Source: Cheilinus undulatus (taxonomy: Eukaryota; Chordata; Actinopteri; Labriformes; Labridae). Taken from it: a stretch of 64,000 bases of DNA. Positions 26,177 to 41,100 of this stretch are shown in pieces (the stretch's first letter is position 1; each line of letters begins with the position of its first letter). A model generated the notes under the pieces. It was not told the DNA's origin, ran no database searches, and saw nothing but the letters and a program-made list of their open reading frames with translations. Both the position numbers and the translations under genes were made by a program. Location: positions 19,558,196-19,622,195 of the forward strand of contig NC_054873.1 in assembly GCF_018320785.1 (NCBI RefSeq), written 5' to 3'.

Positions 26177-29100
26177 CTGAAGGAATACAAAGAAAGTGAA
26201 AATGGGAGGGGAAGAGGGGGGGTGGGCACATTAGTGACCGAGTAAAAAGACGGCAAATCCTCACATTCCCATGCACATACTCTCACCCATGCATGCAAAC
26301 ACACAAATGGTCAAATGCAGCTTTCGCGCTCGCTCACATCCAGGTCCATGCTGGCCTTTCTAATCTGGTTTCAGCCATAACCTCAAACACTCAACAGCTG
26401 TATGGGTCTTGTGGCTCGGAGAATGGGTGGCACTATTCTACACACCTGGATTTGTTTAAGTTCTGCACAAATGAGAGGCAGCTACATGGTGAACATGGAG
26501 GTTAACTAGCTACATGTATCCATGACCAAATGTCACAGGACAAGACATGGGACACAGAGTCTACAGACATACTACCACAGAGGGAAACTCTGACACTGAG
26601 TGTTTGAGGTCAGAGATCAACAGCCATCACTGGGAGAAAAGAAAAGAACTTAAAGAAGTCATAAAAGTGCAGGAAAGGGGGCAGAGAAGGGAGGTTTTAA
26701 AACTAAGTGACACAGAGTAAAGCTGCGGAAGATCGCTCTTGCTTAGCCTGTTCATTGCCTCTTCCATCCAGCAGGGCGGTGCCAGTGAGCCAGGAGTACA
26801 GCCAGGGCAGGCAGGGGGCCTCTGCAAAGCGGGGGGGTTCAGGAGGGATGGGGGTAGGGAGGTATGGTGTGTGTGTGCGATGGCTGATGGTGGGGAGGCG
26901 GAGATGCCAATGAAGATGGAAGGGCCGGCAGGTGAACTGTAGTGTTTCAGTGTATGTGAGCATGTTTTGTATTTTCTGATCCTTGGTCAGAAAACAGAGG
27001 GGAGTGAGGAGGGAGCTCCTGGCTCAGAGTCATGGTGTTGTTGTCAACAGACAGACAGACAGCCATGAGTAATACAAGGAAGATGGAGAGCTGTTGCAAC
27101 AGTCGATCCGTTAAGCCATGCAAGGAGCTGGATGGAGGAGGTTAGTCAGATGAAAGTCTTCAGCAAAAGAGCCTTCGTTTGAAATCATGACGCAAGATGC
27201 CTGCATAGCAATTGATGTTGATATCTCATATGAAAAAAAATCTTCCAGTGCTTGGGCTGGATTGAAATAAATGCTACACCCACTAACAGTCATCTTTTTC
27301 AAGTAGGATTGAGTGTGTTAGCTGCTCTGTCAAGAACACTACAACAGTTTGTAGTAAAGGTAGTAGCAAGAACAAAACAAACAGATATATGTATAGTGAT
27401 GGATTACATCACACATATACACACAAACACAGTACCATTGACATTTGTATACAATTTGACTGTAATTTCAACTAAAAATGCCTCAAACATGTGTCTCAGG
27501 GTAAAAATACCATTTTAAGATTGGATTAAAGCATTTTCCACCACTGGCATATTAATAAAACCACCCTATTCAACCCTCTGTTCACTGTGTCACTTAAAAA
27601 TGTATTTTTGTGTCAAGGATGTCTCCTAAGGTCTGTGTGTTAGATATTTTTTTATCAAAAAGCCTTCACCTTTACACCATGAGCAGCTGGCCTGCTTGTT
27701 GACCTGCCTGGTGCTTGAGTTAAAGCAAGGGCATGGATATGGCTGTGGTGAAGATGAGAAGGGCTGGGTGTGTCGGTGAGCGTGTGAGAGGGTTGTGCAC
27801 AGTGTCTCTGGGAGAAGAAAGGGTTGGGAGGGGAGGGTGAGGGAGGGGGCTGCATTCGGGAAGAGGCGGAGAACTTACCTGACACTACAGCCATGCCAGA
27901 GGGAGCAGAATACAGAAGAGAGCAGAGGTTAGAGCGCGAGAGGGGAGAAGCAGGAGGAGGGGACTGCTGTCTCGCAGAAAGGTCTGAGGGGGTAGGAGCC
28001 CCGGCCTGGGGAGGCAGGGGCCCAAAGGGGGGAGAAAGGAGGAGAGAGGAGAGAAACAAGGAGAGTAAGAGTATTGAGGAGGAAGAAGAGATAGTAAGAC
28101 AGAGAGGATGTGGAAGAAAGAATGAATGATAGAAGAGTTGGCAGAGATTGAGGAGCAAGACAGCAGATATGTGTAGCAAAGAAAAGGGCAAGTGAGAGAT
28201 TACGGCAGATAGAGTTGGAGAGAAAGAGCAAGAAGTTTAGAAGTAATCCATCCGATGTGTACCAGAGTGAGAAGAGAAAAAGAAACAGGAAAAGAGCGAG
28301 TTTTGAGGAAGGAGGAGGAGGAAGGTGATGGAGTAAGGTAGGATCAATGCAGCATAAGCAGAAAGAGGGTGCGTGGCCACATAACCAAACACAAAAAGCA
28401 GCAGAGAACAAACGCACAAATAGCATAAAAAGACAGGATTGAGCAGGAGTAGGAGGGAGAGGAAAAATGTGTGAAGGAGTGGAGGAGTGGCGAACAGAGA
28501 GAAATAAACAACAGAGCAAAGTGTGAGGATCATGGTCACTCTTTTCAGCAGACACTGTTGAAAACCGTGGGAGGAGTGAGGGAGGGAGTGGGGCAGGTCG
28601 CGACCACTTAGACCAGGGAAAGCTCAGGTTAGGCATAAGCGTGTTAGTGTATATGTGGAAATTTGTCTTAACTGTGTGTAAATCATAAGGTATTACGTTG
28701 TAGTTGTATGGCACATTTAAAATGCTTGGTACATGTCTGAATGAACAATCAGCACCAAAATTAGAGCTCTAATACCCACATTAACATGCAGAAAATGCTT
28801 AATGATATTGCAGTGTTAGGAAAAAGCTAGCTGATAAGCTTCATGATATCTTCAGTGCCCTGTAGACTTTCCAGCTCTGCTTTTTGTATTTGAAATTTGA
28901 TGTGTTCTGATGCTGATCTAAGACGAAAGTGCAACAAAATGTATAGAGGTAAAGACAGGAGGAGAGAAGAATGAGCAAATCAGTGCAATATGCCTGCAAT
29001 TTCAATTAAAGAAACTAAAAAAAACTGTAAGAGATTTAATTCTAAGTACAATGAAATGCAGGACAATTTTTGCACTTTAAAGTGAAATGGAAAAATGCAT

Positions 29101-32100
29101 GGACAGTAGAACAGAGACTGTCATGGATGTGAAACGTCCTTGGCTGTTTCTTGAATTGTGAGTGGTATGATCTTGGTTCAGCTCTTAGCGTCATGCCTTT
29201 GAGCCTTAACCTGAGGCAGATTGGTTTTGTGTTAATGAGTGAATGCTGTGATTTATTAAAGGGCCTCATACATCCAACAAGTGCCTCATAATACGTTTAA
29301 AAGGAATTGAAATGTATGAACTTTCTGACTTCATATGTCATGATGTTGATTAGATTTAGGTATGATGTACTTTAAATCCAAACTTAAAGGAAATACACAT
29401 GAACTCCAGCTCTTCTAGGAGGTCCATGGGTTCTACAAGACACTAAAAATATGATGTTCTGACAGCAGGGGTTAATCTGTCATACATGGGACAAACATCC
29501 ACAAACAGAAGCTTTCACAGCAAAGCACATTCATTTTCAACTCTGCAGACGATCAAAGCTACATGAGCTCTGACAAAACCGCTTAGAGGTTGGTACTAGG
29601 TGAAGCACACACCCTTTAGTGCACTTAATGTCTGTATGTGTACGCATCTCTGCATTAGTGTCAAGCTGAGGGATATTTTTTACAGGTGAGGCTAAGGCAG
29701 AGGTTGAGACAGGGGCAGATCAGGGCTCTTTTTGGGGCCAGTCTGAGGGGCCGTGGACTGGCTGGGAATTGGGTACTCACAGAACTACTTCCACATGGTC
29801 CAGCGCCCATTGATCGTGTCCTGCACCTTCATGGCGTGGCTGCCACCATCGCAGCATCACCCCTTTAACCCTTGCTTCCCTGGAGAGACCATGGAGACAT
29901 GTGGGATCAGTAATCATCAAATATGATTATGGTTAAAGTAGTCTCAATTCACAGGAATGACATTTGAGAAAGTTTTTAAAGGATCATTATCACAGTCACT
30001 GGCTCTACTGCAGCACCATTTATAATGGGCATTAATTAGTTTTAACTGGTGGCTTTCCAAATGATTTATGCCTCATTCACAAGCACCTCAAGGATCAATT
30101 ACACACCATTAAAAACAATGTCTGGGTTTCCACATTTGTGAAAATTATTAATGAAAAGTCTCTATCATGAAGAGTCCTTTATGGCTAGACTTCACAAAAG
30201 GCTTCAGAGTGTTAGAGGTTGGTTGACTGAAATCTTTTTTGGTTAATGAATTCAAAATTGTTGGACATTTGCAAAATGTATTTATAAACCAATGTCAAAC
30301 AAAAGCAGTTTATCAGTACTTACTAACTAATGGTCAGAGAGTCAATGATTCCAAAATCATTCATAAATACCTCAATTTAAATTTGCAATGCTTGGTTGAT
30401 GATGCATTATCATTAATAAAGCCATTAACACCTTAATAAACCTTTCAAATGTATGCTGCATGAGAAGATGGCCTTGTTAAATCTGAGTATCACTCACAGT
30501 GGTATGTTGTAGGACACTCTCTGTGCCTTTATAAAATCTTTTGGCTGGTGCTGGGCGATAACATGCCAGCTGACTCCATTGTTGATGCTGTATTGCAGCA
30601 ACACGGCCCGGTCGACTGTGTCAGCCTGATCTAGAGCTATGTTACAGCTGTCTGTCTGTGCAACGCTGCCGATCTGCAGCACAAACATGATCTTACTGCA
30701 GGGAGACAGACAAGACAAAAAAGAGGAAAGTTTAGATAAAGAATTAAAGACATAAAACTTCTTATTGGGGGAGGAAATGGCTTGTTTTAGATACAAGGTA
30801 GTGAGGTTTATGATGACATTATTAGTGACTGTACAGTATGTTGTGATAGTACCTGTACCTGGCTCTAGTGAGGTCCAGCGGTTTTGTAACTGCCTGCCTC
30901 ATCTTACAGCCATTGAAGTAGAGCGAGTCTCCGTGGGCATGTGGAGACAGCTGCCCGCAGCCGCTTCCCACTCCACCACCCTGGATTAACTGCCAGCTCT
31001 CCTGAGACACACTGCCGGACTCAAAGTTATCCTTAATAGAGCTGGGCAGGTCACTGCTGGAGAGGGAGCAGTCATCACCTGTTAAGGTGAAAAGAGGCAA
31101 CTGTTTGTAATGTTCTTGTTAGATAAAATAAAAGCACAGACAAAGCAAGGGTGTGTTTTCAGCTGTTGTAGTGTATTTCTATGTCCAGGATATGTTAATG
31201 CAAAGTTTTTTCAATCACCTGGGAACACTTCATCAAGTTTTGTTGCAAATTCTTTCTTTGTTCCTTTGCATGATTTCATCTTACAAAGAAAATCTACACA
31301 GCACATTTAAAAATGAAAAAAGTGTGTTCGTGTAAACTAATCTAAGTACAGTATGCTGTTGTAGCCCACCATGGTGTCCCTCATCACAGATGCAGACAAC
31401 TCCGCTTGTACAGTAGCCGTGGCCGCTGCAGAGCCCCGGACAGGCCTCGCCAATGTAAACATGGTCTACGCCCCAACTCTGTCGCTCTCCTGTCCCCTCC
31501 TTTTGAATCCAGCGGAACTGGGTAGCTCTGAAAATATACAACACATGCCACTGCTTCAGTCAATGGTGAAAAGTGATCCGTGTCTCTTATTCTGTTTATA
31601 CATCAATGTGACATCATTATATGTAGAAAAGCAAGGGATTTGTGTGGACCTACCCTGAAGAGACATGGTCTGGTAGCTGGACAGTGACCCTGGTCCATGT
31701 TGAACTATTGACCGGACTGTAGATTGTGGATTCATGGAACTGGAAGGGAGAGCAGCCCACGTTGTTGACTGAGGAGGGTAGGCACTCTGACTGTACCAGC
31801 TGCCATGAGTCTGACCTAAAGGGTAAAAGGAAAAGCTTCAGGTTTTCCTTATTAATAATCAAAGGAAAGATTTAGTTGAGTTTTGGTGGCTTTCAAGGCG
31901 AATATCTGAATTTTGATCTGACAAATTTCATCACATGTGAACAAAAACGTCTAATTCTACAATAAGAGAATTTTTTTCATGTACTGCTACTAGTACTGGG
32001 CAATTAATTGAGTTTCACTTTCAACCACAATATGGCTTCCCAAAATCATGAAAACAAGATAATCTTGACTAAATGATTTCTGTGTCACATGCCACAATAA

Positions 32101-35100
32101 ACTCATTTTGCCCACAGGTTTTGTCGTTGGTAAATGCTTCAATGTTTGTTGATTTTTGCCAGAAATTAATTCCTTTTACATATTTCTGTTTTTATTTCAC
32201 CCATTTATATTCATTTTTGTTTGTTTTTTTAAATCATTAAGGGTGTTCAAGTTCAATAAATGCATCAGTGCAGATGTTTTAAAATCAGTGAGTAATTGTG
32301 TTTAAGAATCATGATCCCAGTATCAATCAACATTATTGTGATAATGATTTTTGCCATTATTGCTACAGTTTTAGTAGTTTATGACAACTAGACACTGTTT
32401 CCACATTATACAGGACTCTCCTCTGCACTTACCTTGCATCCTTCCTGTACTGCAGCAGGACCGAATGCTGGTCTTCACAGGTATCTGTCTCACAACCCAC
32501 AACAATCTGCATCAAGAAGATAGGTTAGAAGTGAGAACCAAAGCCTTCATTTAAAAGAGAGAAGATGGATTTAGTACAGTGGATCTCTTGTTATACCCTA
32601 CCTTAAACTGGAGAATATAACCAGGTTGCACAATGAGCTCTCGAGTAGCCAGGATGTTGTGTGTTCTGTCTTGGTTCTTATTTGGCCAGTAGAGATGGAA
32701 TGAGGGGTTTCCACAGAAGCCAGCTGTGCGTACAGCATTAGGATAGAAACTCCAGCTCTCCTCATGAGAAACACCCTCTGATGAAGTGCAAAAAGATCAA
32801 GAATAATGATGTATCTCTTGTTTCAGTTAAGTTTTTAAGACTCTGATTACATTAACAAACAAACTCACCATCATCAAATGTGTCAAGCAAAGTGGATGGG
32901 TTGATGTCTGACCCTCCCACTAAGATGTTGTCAATGGCCCACTGGGCTCTCTCCAGGCTAGGGGTGGCGAGGCCTGAGGAAACAGTGAATGGCTGCCACC
33001 AGCGCAGACGGGTAGCATTTGTCAGAGCTGCCTCTGGGAGGACGATGTAATCTCTCCTCACAGACACGTACTTAAGATAGTCCATCTCATGCAGCAGCGT
33101 CCAGGAAACACCTGAAGATTTTTACACAGGAGAATAGGTACGATGGAAAAATGAGGATAATCTGAGGAAGAAAAGTCCCCAAGCTAAATATACACAGTGT
33201 ATGCATGCACATTGTTACCGCACCTCCATCAGTGGAGTAATCCAGCAGCACTCCTTCTTTACGACAAGTTGGGCGATGGCACATTGTCATGTTGTCCTCA
33301 CTTCCAATCCTGGCCCAGTACTCAACAAACCTTTAAAAAAACACAGTTTAAATCACACTAAAGAGTAGCCCAATATTTCATGACACACCAAAAAAACTTA
33401 ATGAAGCTGAGTACTAACTTTGCACCACGGAGGTCCAGATCAGTAGTGACAGCCTGTCTGGCATCAGCCCCTCCAAAGTACAAGGCTGTCCCCTCTACCA
33501 ACACACCACAGTCTGTGCAGGGTCTACCGCCCTCCAGTATCTGCCACTGGGGGCCAGCTGCACCCTCCCAGTCAAAACGCTCCTTCAGGGAAGCCTACAG
33601 AAAAAAGACTCTTAATACTTTCTTTTCTTATCTGTTTACCAACTGGACAATTTTATGCTGAGACCTAGACTATACCTTTAGAGCTGTGCTTGCATAGCAG
33701 TTTGGTCCAGTAAATCCTGGATCACAGAGACAGCGCTGATCCAGACAGTCTCCATGCCCCCCACAGTGGTTGTCACAAGCTGGACCAATGTAAAAGTTCT
33801 CCACACCCCACTGAATGTCTGAGTGCTGCTGGTAAAACCGGAAACGCACAGCGCTGAGGAAAAACAGGAGTTTTAGTTAGTCTAACAACATGTTTGCCAT
33901 TTTCATTATTTATATGACAATGATTTTAATAATTTAAGGGATGCCAACAATTTAATCTACAGTATCTATAATTCAATTCAATCAAATATGAAGCAGGTAT
34001 GTATGTTTTGTGAAAAGTGTGCGACGGAATCTTAGAGGCAGGATGACTCACGTGTCAGCCAGGCTGTCAGGCAGTGGATAGACTGCCCTCTTCCAGCTTT
34101 CAGCAGGGAAGAAGACTGAGGGTTGGGAAACCTGACCTCCGCAGCGGGGGTCTGCAGGAAGGCACTGAGGCACCAGATACTTCCAGGTCACTCCAAAGTC
34201 CACTGAATACTGCACATGAACTTGTCGGTCTGCATGACGCTCAGGTACGCTGCAGCCCACAGCAATCTACATCAACACAAAGGTTTTCAAAGGTTATGTC
34301 ACCCTGATAAAACACAATCATCATCACACAATATTGATCAACTTCCATTGTGCAACTGAGCGATTTTAAGCTCATAAGTTACCTTGAACTGCATGACCCA
34401 GCCCTTGTCAGGAATAATATCATGTGTGACAGCATACACCTCTCTCCCATCAGCATTGCCACACACCATCACTCCATCAGGAGAGCTGCAGAAACGTTGC
34501 ACGGAGCAGTCCTCTGAGAACAGCCAGTGATCACTCACTGAGAACAAAGAAGTAGACACAAAAAATTAAATACAAAAAAAGGCAAAATATTCTGCTAGCA
34601 GGTTATAAGGAAAGAATGATTTAGATGAACTGATAGCATGTTTGTTAAGGTATGTGTCTGCAGTATACTATCATATCCTATGTATTGTGATGTCATAGTC
34701 TTGCACATACATAGCTTTTCTCCTGAGGTGTTCAAAACAACCCTTTTACTTTAGTTGATGTGAGACAGAGTATACCTATGGGTGTTTCCTCCTGCTCACT
34801 CAGCTGCCCTATCCTTCCTGACGTCTCATCCGCAGGAGCTCTCTCATGGTTGGGTAGGGCCACCCCTCCAAATGTGTCAGATATCTGTGCTCTTGGATCT
34901 GATCCTGCAATGAGGACGTTATCCAGCGCCCAGTCACTGTGGTCCAGTCCCTCATGCTGTGGCTGCCACCAGCGCACACGCACTCCCTCCTGACGGGCAG
35001 CAGGGGGCAGCAGCACATTCACAAACCTGAATGCAGAAAAGAATATTAACAAATTCAAAATATCTTGCTTCACCCTGTTGTTAGTTGTGTACAAATAGAA

Positions 35101-38100
35101 ACCCTTATATAAAGGATTTAAAAAACTCACCCAGGCTTTGTGTATAGATCATAAAAGATCTCTGTCAGCAAGTGCCAGTTAATTCCTCCGTTCAAACTGT
35201 ACTCCAGAAGCACACCCTGGTTACGATTGCTTGGTGGGATCATGCAGCCGTACATAAAGTAGAACTGGATGAACTCAGCATTGGTCAAGTTCAGGTCAAC
35301 AGTCACCAGCTGACGGCTGCAACTCTACAAAGGGAAATCAGCAAAGATAAGTCTGTGATGTCTATGACTCAGTCCTTTTTTTGAGATCTTAACAGTGGTG
35401 AAATCTTCCCCCGCTAAATGGGACAGCCCTTTAATCTTCTGATAGTCAGTAGTAAATGCTGGATATTTCTACAACAAGCAAAGTCATTTTAAAATACTTG
35501 TTCAGAATCAAAGGATCATTATGCATTGGAATAAAATAAAATAATGATATTAGCATATTGTCATAATTTTACAATATTACTGATGATAAACAAAGTTGGA
35601 AATATGTCATAATATTTGGTTTGAAGGGCCCTGTGGCCCTGGCACTTCACCTTGCCCCAACATTCCAAAACAAACTGGGACACCCTACCTCTTGACCTAA
35701 GCACCCTAAATGCTGGGATAGGAATAAGTGGTTGGGGCAAGAGGTGTATAGGGACTGAGCCTAAGTGCATCCTTTTTATTTTTTTTCTCTGTACTACACT
35801 TCTTAAAGATGTTTTAAATGCTGTCAGAGATGGTTTGTTGTGATATTTAATTGTAATTAATAGAACACAATAAAATAACAACAAAGTTCAAAATCATAGT
35901 TGTAATTCATCTTAGCACAGCTTGGACAAGATCCAGAGTAACCCATTAAAACAATCCCTTGCAATGCTTCCACCCAAGATCAGCCCATCAACAGGCATCC
36001 ATTATAACACTGCTCTAAGTGCCTCAGGGAAAACTTGAGCTGTACATAAAGCTTGTCAGTGATTTACTTAGTGGACTTTTATTAAATAGATTACTGTATA
36101 ACTTAAAGGCACATCTTTCAGATGCTGTTACATCTGTCGGCCCTGTGTGAATCAGCACATGTTGGTGCTTTTGTATTTCTTAATGTAGGGATTTGCCTTT
36201 TGAACCACAGCCTACCCTTAGTTGAACAGTTAATGTAAAGCTCATACTAAAGAAAAATAGTCATGGCACAGTGGAATACAATTGAGCTTTTAAAATAAGT
36301 TGTGCAAACAATTAACACCCTCCAGGATAAGTGAAAACTGTTCTGTCTTTATCAGACTTTGAGGGCATTTAATGCATTATTCTCTATGGAATTAAAATAG
36401 AATTATGAAAAACACAGACGATGGATAAATGATATGTAGTATGATAAAACAAAGCTGGCTGATTGGTTTTTACCCCACTAAAGTGCAGAGCAGCTCCAGA
36501 GGCAACAGCTCCACACACAGTGCTGAGCTTTCCACCAGTAAGGATGTGCCAGTGGCTGAGTGAGGGAGCTCGGCTAAAGCTGTCCTTCAGCTGGGAGGGC
36601 AGAGGAACCACTGGCTCATCACAGTACTCTCCACCCCACTCTGGGTCACACCTGGGCAGGAATAGACAAGTCAAATATGAACAATCAGAACAAGCGGGGT
36701 TAAAGATTAAATATCCAAACACAGAGATAAAGTATTCATCCATAATCCTTTTGTGATGAAAGAAAACCTTATTCCACCTACAGAAAGCTGTTAGCACATG
36801 CAGAAAATCACATGATCTCTATTCATGTATTTTGTAGCTGTGGGACAGTGTCCTGAACAAATTAACATTATTACATTATTCAACGTTTAAGAATATTTTA
36901 CACCTCCAAATACAGACATTCACGTTAAAAACTTTGGTATTTATCAATGAGAGTACTTACACACAGGAGCTCTGTTGGCAGCGTCCATGCCCAGAGCACA
37001 TGTCTGGGCAGCCGTCTCCGATGTAGAGATTATCCAGAGCCCAGGTCTGCTGCTTATCAAAGGGAGCCTGCTGGAACCATCGGAACCTCGTGGCTGGAGA
37101 CCTTAGAGCCAAAATAACAGTCACAAATACATTTCACAGGTTAGGGTTAAAATGTTAAACAATTTACACAAAAAGAATTACTGTAAATCCTGATACGGGA
37201 CTATGTGCTTTGAATAAGACTGTAATGTCAAACTGTGTCCGAGCAACAACAGCCCAAATGGGAAAAAAAAAAAAAGAACAAGGTGAGAGAAGCGACTCAT
37301 CTGTTAATGCGTCTCTGTAAGGTATATTTCAGTTCTGACCTGGCATATGATGGGATTGGCAGGGTAACACGGCCCCACTTGTTGTACGTGTCAGACACCA
37401 GCAGCCTCTGCAGGGTGAAGGAGGTGCAGTCGGGGCTTGTTGGTAGACAGTCTCTAACCACAGGCTGCCAGGTCAGACCCAGATCCAGAGAATATTCTAA
37501 CTCTACCGCTGCAGAAGAAATAGGATAAACAGAATGTTCAACATCATATGCCCTTGAGAAACATGCATAAAATACTCCTAACATAAACAGCTTGAAAGCC
37601 CAAAATCTTACATCAATATGATAAATAAGGAATGTTAGGACTACTTTCAAAGTATTTCAGTTACTTTGTCAAGATGCTGAGATACATCACCTTTGCCATA
37701 GCGAAATTTGACACTATTTTAATCAAGATTCAAATCAGCTTTACTGAAAATCATAGATGTGTCCTTATCTAGTACAGACATTCAATCCCAGTATGTTATG
37801 AACTTCTGAATGCTTACAGTAGCAGGAGTTGGTAACAGAACAGGAAGCAGAGAAGTCAAACTGGATGAAGGCATCTTGACCCAAACTGATGTCTGTTGTT
37901 ACAGCATAGCGAGTGTTGGACTTCTCAATAAAAGCGAAAGCAGGTCCATCAGAGCCACAAACAGGCATTCTGGTCCCTCCTGGGTGAAGGAGCCATGAAC
38001 GCCCATCAATGGAGGAAAAATCATCCTCCAGAGGTCCCCAGCCACTGGCACTGCCCCCTACCACCACCTGCAGAATAGAGACACGTTTGCAACGTTGATG

Positions 38101-41100
38101 TGAGGAACGGATTAAATAAAAGATTAGATGGATAACCACAGTAATGCTAAAGTGAACATGAAGATTTATAAATTGATGGATGGCTGGATGGATCCTAATT
38201 GTACCTGGTCAATGACCCATGGGCTGTAAAAGTGTCCGTTCTCTGAGGGTTGCCACCAGCGAAGGCGAGTGGATGGTGTGCGGGCACGCAGAGGGATCTC
38301 CAGGGCAACCAGACGAGCCTGATTACTGCTGTTACTGAAGAGGAACTCCTGAAGGAGGCCCCAGATAAGACCTCCATCCACTGAGAACTGCAGCAAAACT
38401 GGCTGAGAGCGAGGGTCTGGGGCTGCCTTACCACAGCCGAGGCGAAGGAAGAACTGAACAAACCTGCAGGGATTTAGACATGAGATAACCTCTGAAAATG
38501 TGGATTCATCAGGATAAAAACATACTGATAGTATGTTAGTTGTACACTGATTTTCTTTGTTTGATGCAGCTGTACCTAGCGTTTGAAAGGTCCATGTCAT
38601 TTGTGACCAACATGCGCAGGCCGTCCTCGCTGAAAAAGAGATGATTCCCACTTGACATGATACCACACTTTCTGGACGGTTTACCACCACTCAGTTGTCT
38701 GAAGCGCTCAGCATCTACAGCTCCCCCTGCAAACAACCAGAAAACTCATATTTTGTGGGCAAACAACAGCAAATATACATATATATAAAACATAAATTAA
38801 ATCCCTGAAGGAAATCAGGTTAAAGTTGCAATATTGATTTTCATGACACATCTGGAAAGGCAGTTGGTTTTCAAAGACATTACGGTCTCAAACTTAAAAA
38901 AAACAAACAAACAAACAAAAAAAAAACAAAAAACAAAAAAAAAAAAAAACACCAGCAATGATTCTCAACTGGTGGATCAGGACCCAAAAGCTCTTTCCAG
39001 TGTGTCTTGATTGTGTGCAAGGAAGAACATGTGGCAATAAGTCTCTGCATGGAAGCCCTAAGTAGACATTTGGTAAATTCGTAAATGTAATTTTGAAGTT
39101 TTCCTATGCTGATGAGTACATTTCAGTATTTGTCCTAAGATTTCTACTTATTTATCTCCTTTTCTGTAGATAACAATACCTGAGATAATGAGGACATTCT
39201 CTGAGAAATTACCAGAATTTCCATTCTGTAGTGGAAAAATGAAGTAAAATAAGATGCATGCAGGCATAATTTCCTTCTGTAATTTGGGTAGTGATTTATC
39301 TTAATGGGTGGTGGTGTGGGTCATGATACCCAACCAGTTGAGAACCACTGCTTTAGAACATGATAAAAATTGTAACTATGTAATATTCTAAAAACTGATG
39401 CTACACCTTCTTCTTTCTATGCATGCAATTTCTGCTGATGTACCTTCAAAGTCCTCCTTGAGAAAGTCAGGGTTAGGAGTGTCAGGCACAGAGCAGTCAG
39501 CTCCAGAGTAGCCAGGGTCACACACACAGTGGGTGCCGCCCACACAGGCACCATGACCATTGCACATGTCCTGACACTGTGGACCGATGTAGACATTGTC
39601 TAATGCCCATGTTGGAGGATTAGAGCCAGTTGAAAAGAAACCTTGATACCAACGGAACCTCACTGACCTGTAAGAAAAACCAAAACACAAAGATGAGTGT
39701 GTGAAAAAGATAGTCCGAGTTAAACAGGTGCGATGAAAGAGTTTGGAAAAGTCTGTTTTGTTTTCTGTATTTCATCCTTACCCACAGAGGCGAAGCTTGC
39801 CAAAGTGAATGACTTCCCTCCTCCAGCCCTGAGTTGTACCCGGGAAATAGATGCTGGCAGGATGAAGCTCTGTGGAGCACAGTGATGAGGGCTGTGGTGC
39901 ACCGGCACACAGGGGCACCAAAAGGTGCCATGTGGCACCAAAATCACGTGAGAACTCCAGACGTACTGGATGGGCGGACGAGCTCTCAGCTGTGCAACCC
40001 ACATTAATCTAGAGACACAATGACAAACAGGTAAAACAACATCTCTAGAGATGATGAGCCATGGTTTGGGTTCTGAATAAGAATAAAGATTGTTTCTTTG
40101 GAAAATTAGTCATCAAGGTTGTTTTATGTACCTCAAACTGGATGATCGTGTTCTCATTTACGTCAATGTCCCTGGTGGTGATGGAGTGCTCTCCAAGCTC
40201 ACTAGAGACAAACACCATGGCTGACTCATCCTCCTCCCTGCATCACATGCACACAGAAACACAAAATAAGTCATTGGTCCAAAAAAAGGTTCTTGCAAAT
40301 TTATCACCAATGGGCTTATGAATAATTAAAAAACAAACACTGTCAAGTCCCTATCATTGTTAATAATAAACCAAATGTGCTTTTTACAGTCCAGTCTTCT
40401 GGTAGGGACAGTAGAGGCCAGTGTTTCCTCCAGGGAAGAACAGCCAGTTGGACTCGTTGGGGCCTTCCTCAAAGCTGTCTATCACCACCGGTGTGTTTTG
40501 TAAAGAGCTGCCATCAATGATGAGGTCATCTATTACCCACACCTCTTCCTTCTTACCTAAAAGATGGAGTATTGGGGAAGTTATAAAAAGATTATGTTAA
40601 CAGGTTCAGATGTTAAAAGTTTTATGTGTGCCCACACCATGTATACCCACTCACCACTGTTGTAAGGCTGCCATAGTCTGAAGCGGGTGGCGTTGGTCTG
40701 AGCGCTGGCCGGCAGTGGCAGGTGGAGGAACAGAGTGTCAGTAGAAGTTGGGAAGTAAAACTCATCCAACATCAGCCAGCTGATCCCTCCATTCACTGAG
40801 TACTGCAGAAGCACTGAATGGGAGCGCTCTGGGACACCTAATAAAGCCAAAAAGATTAACTATTAAACAACAACTTTCACAAAAATAATAAACTATCAAA
40901 ACAAGACCATTCCAACTGAAAATCACTGGGCTATCTTTTACCCTTGGTGATAAATTTGAATGAAAACTGGATGTAGAGTGTGTTGGTGCAGTCCAGATCC
41001 CGTGACACTATCATTCGCAGACCATCCTGCAAACAGACAAGAACAACACTGTTGGTGAGTGATCTATGGATTTCAAATAAAATTGTGATTTAAAAGTATA

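Noticed and set aside
27655..28714. Long minus-strand open frames (up to 261 codons) rich in Ser, Leu and Pro
   Set aside because: They are translations of a C/T-rich low-complexity intron of reln, in several frames at once, with no domain and no splice support.
33218..33224. Alternative donor GTAACA for the reln exon starting at 33330
   Set aside because: Joining it to 33111 shifts the frame; GTGCGG at 33223 restores the reelin reading.
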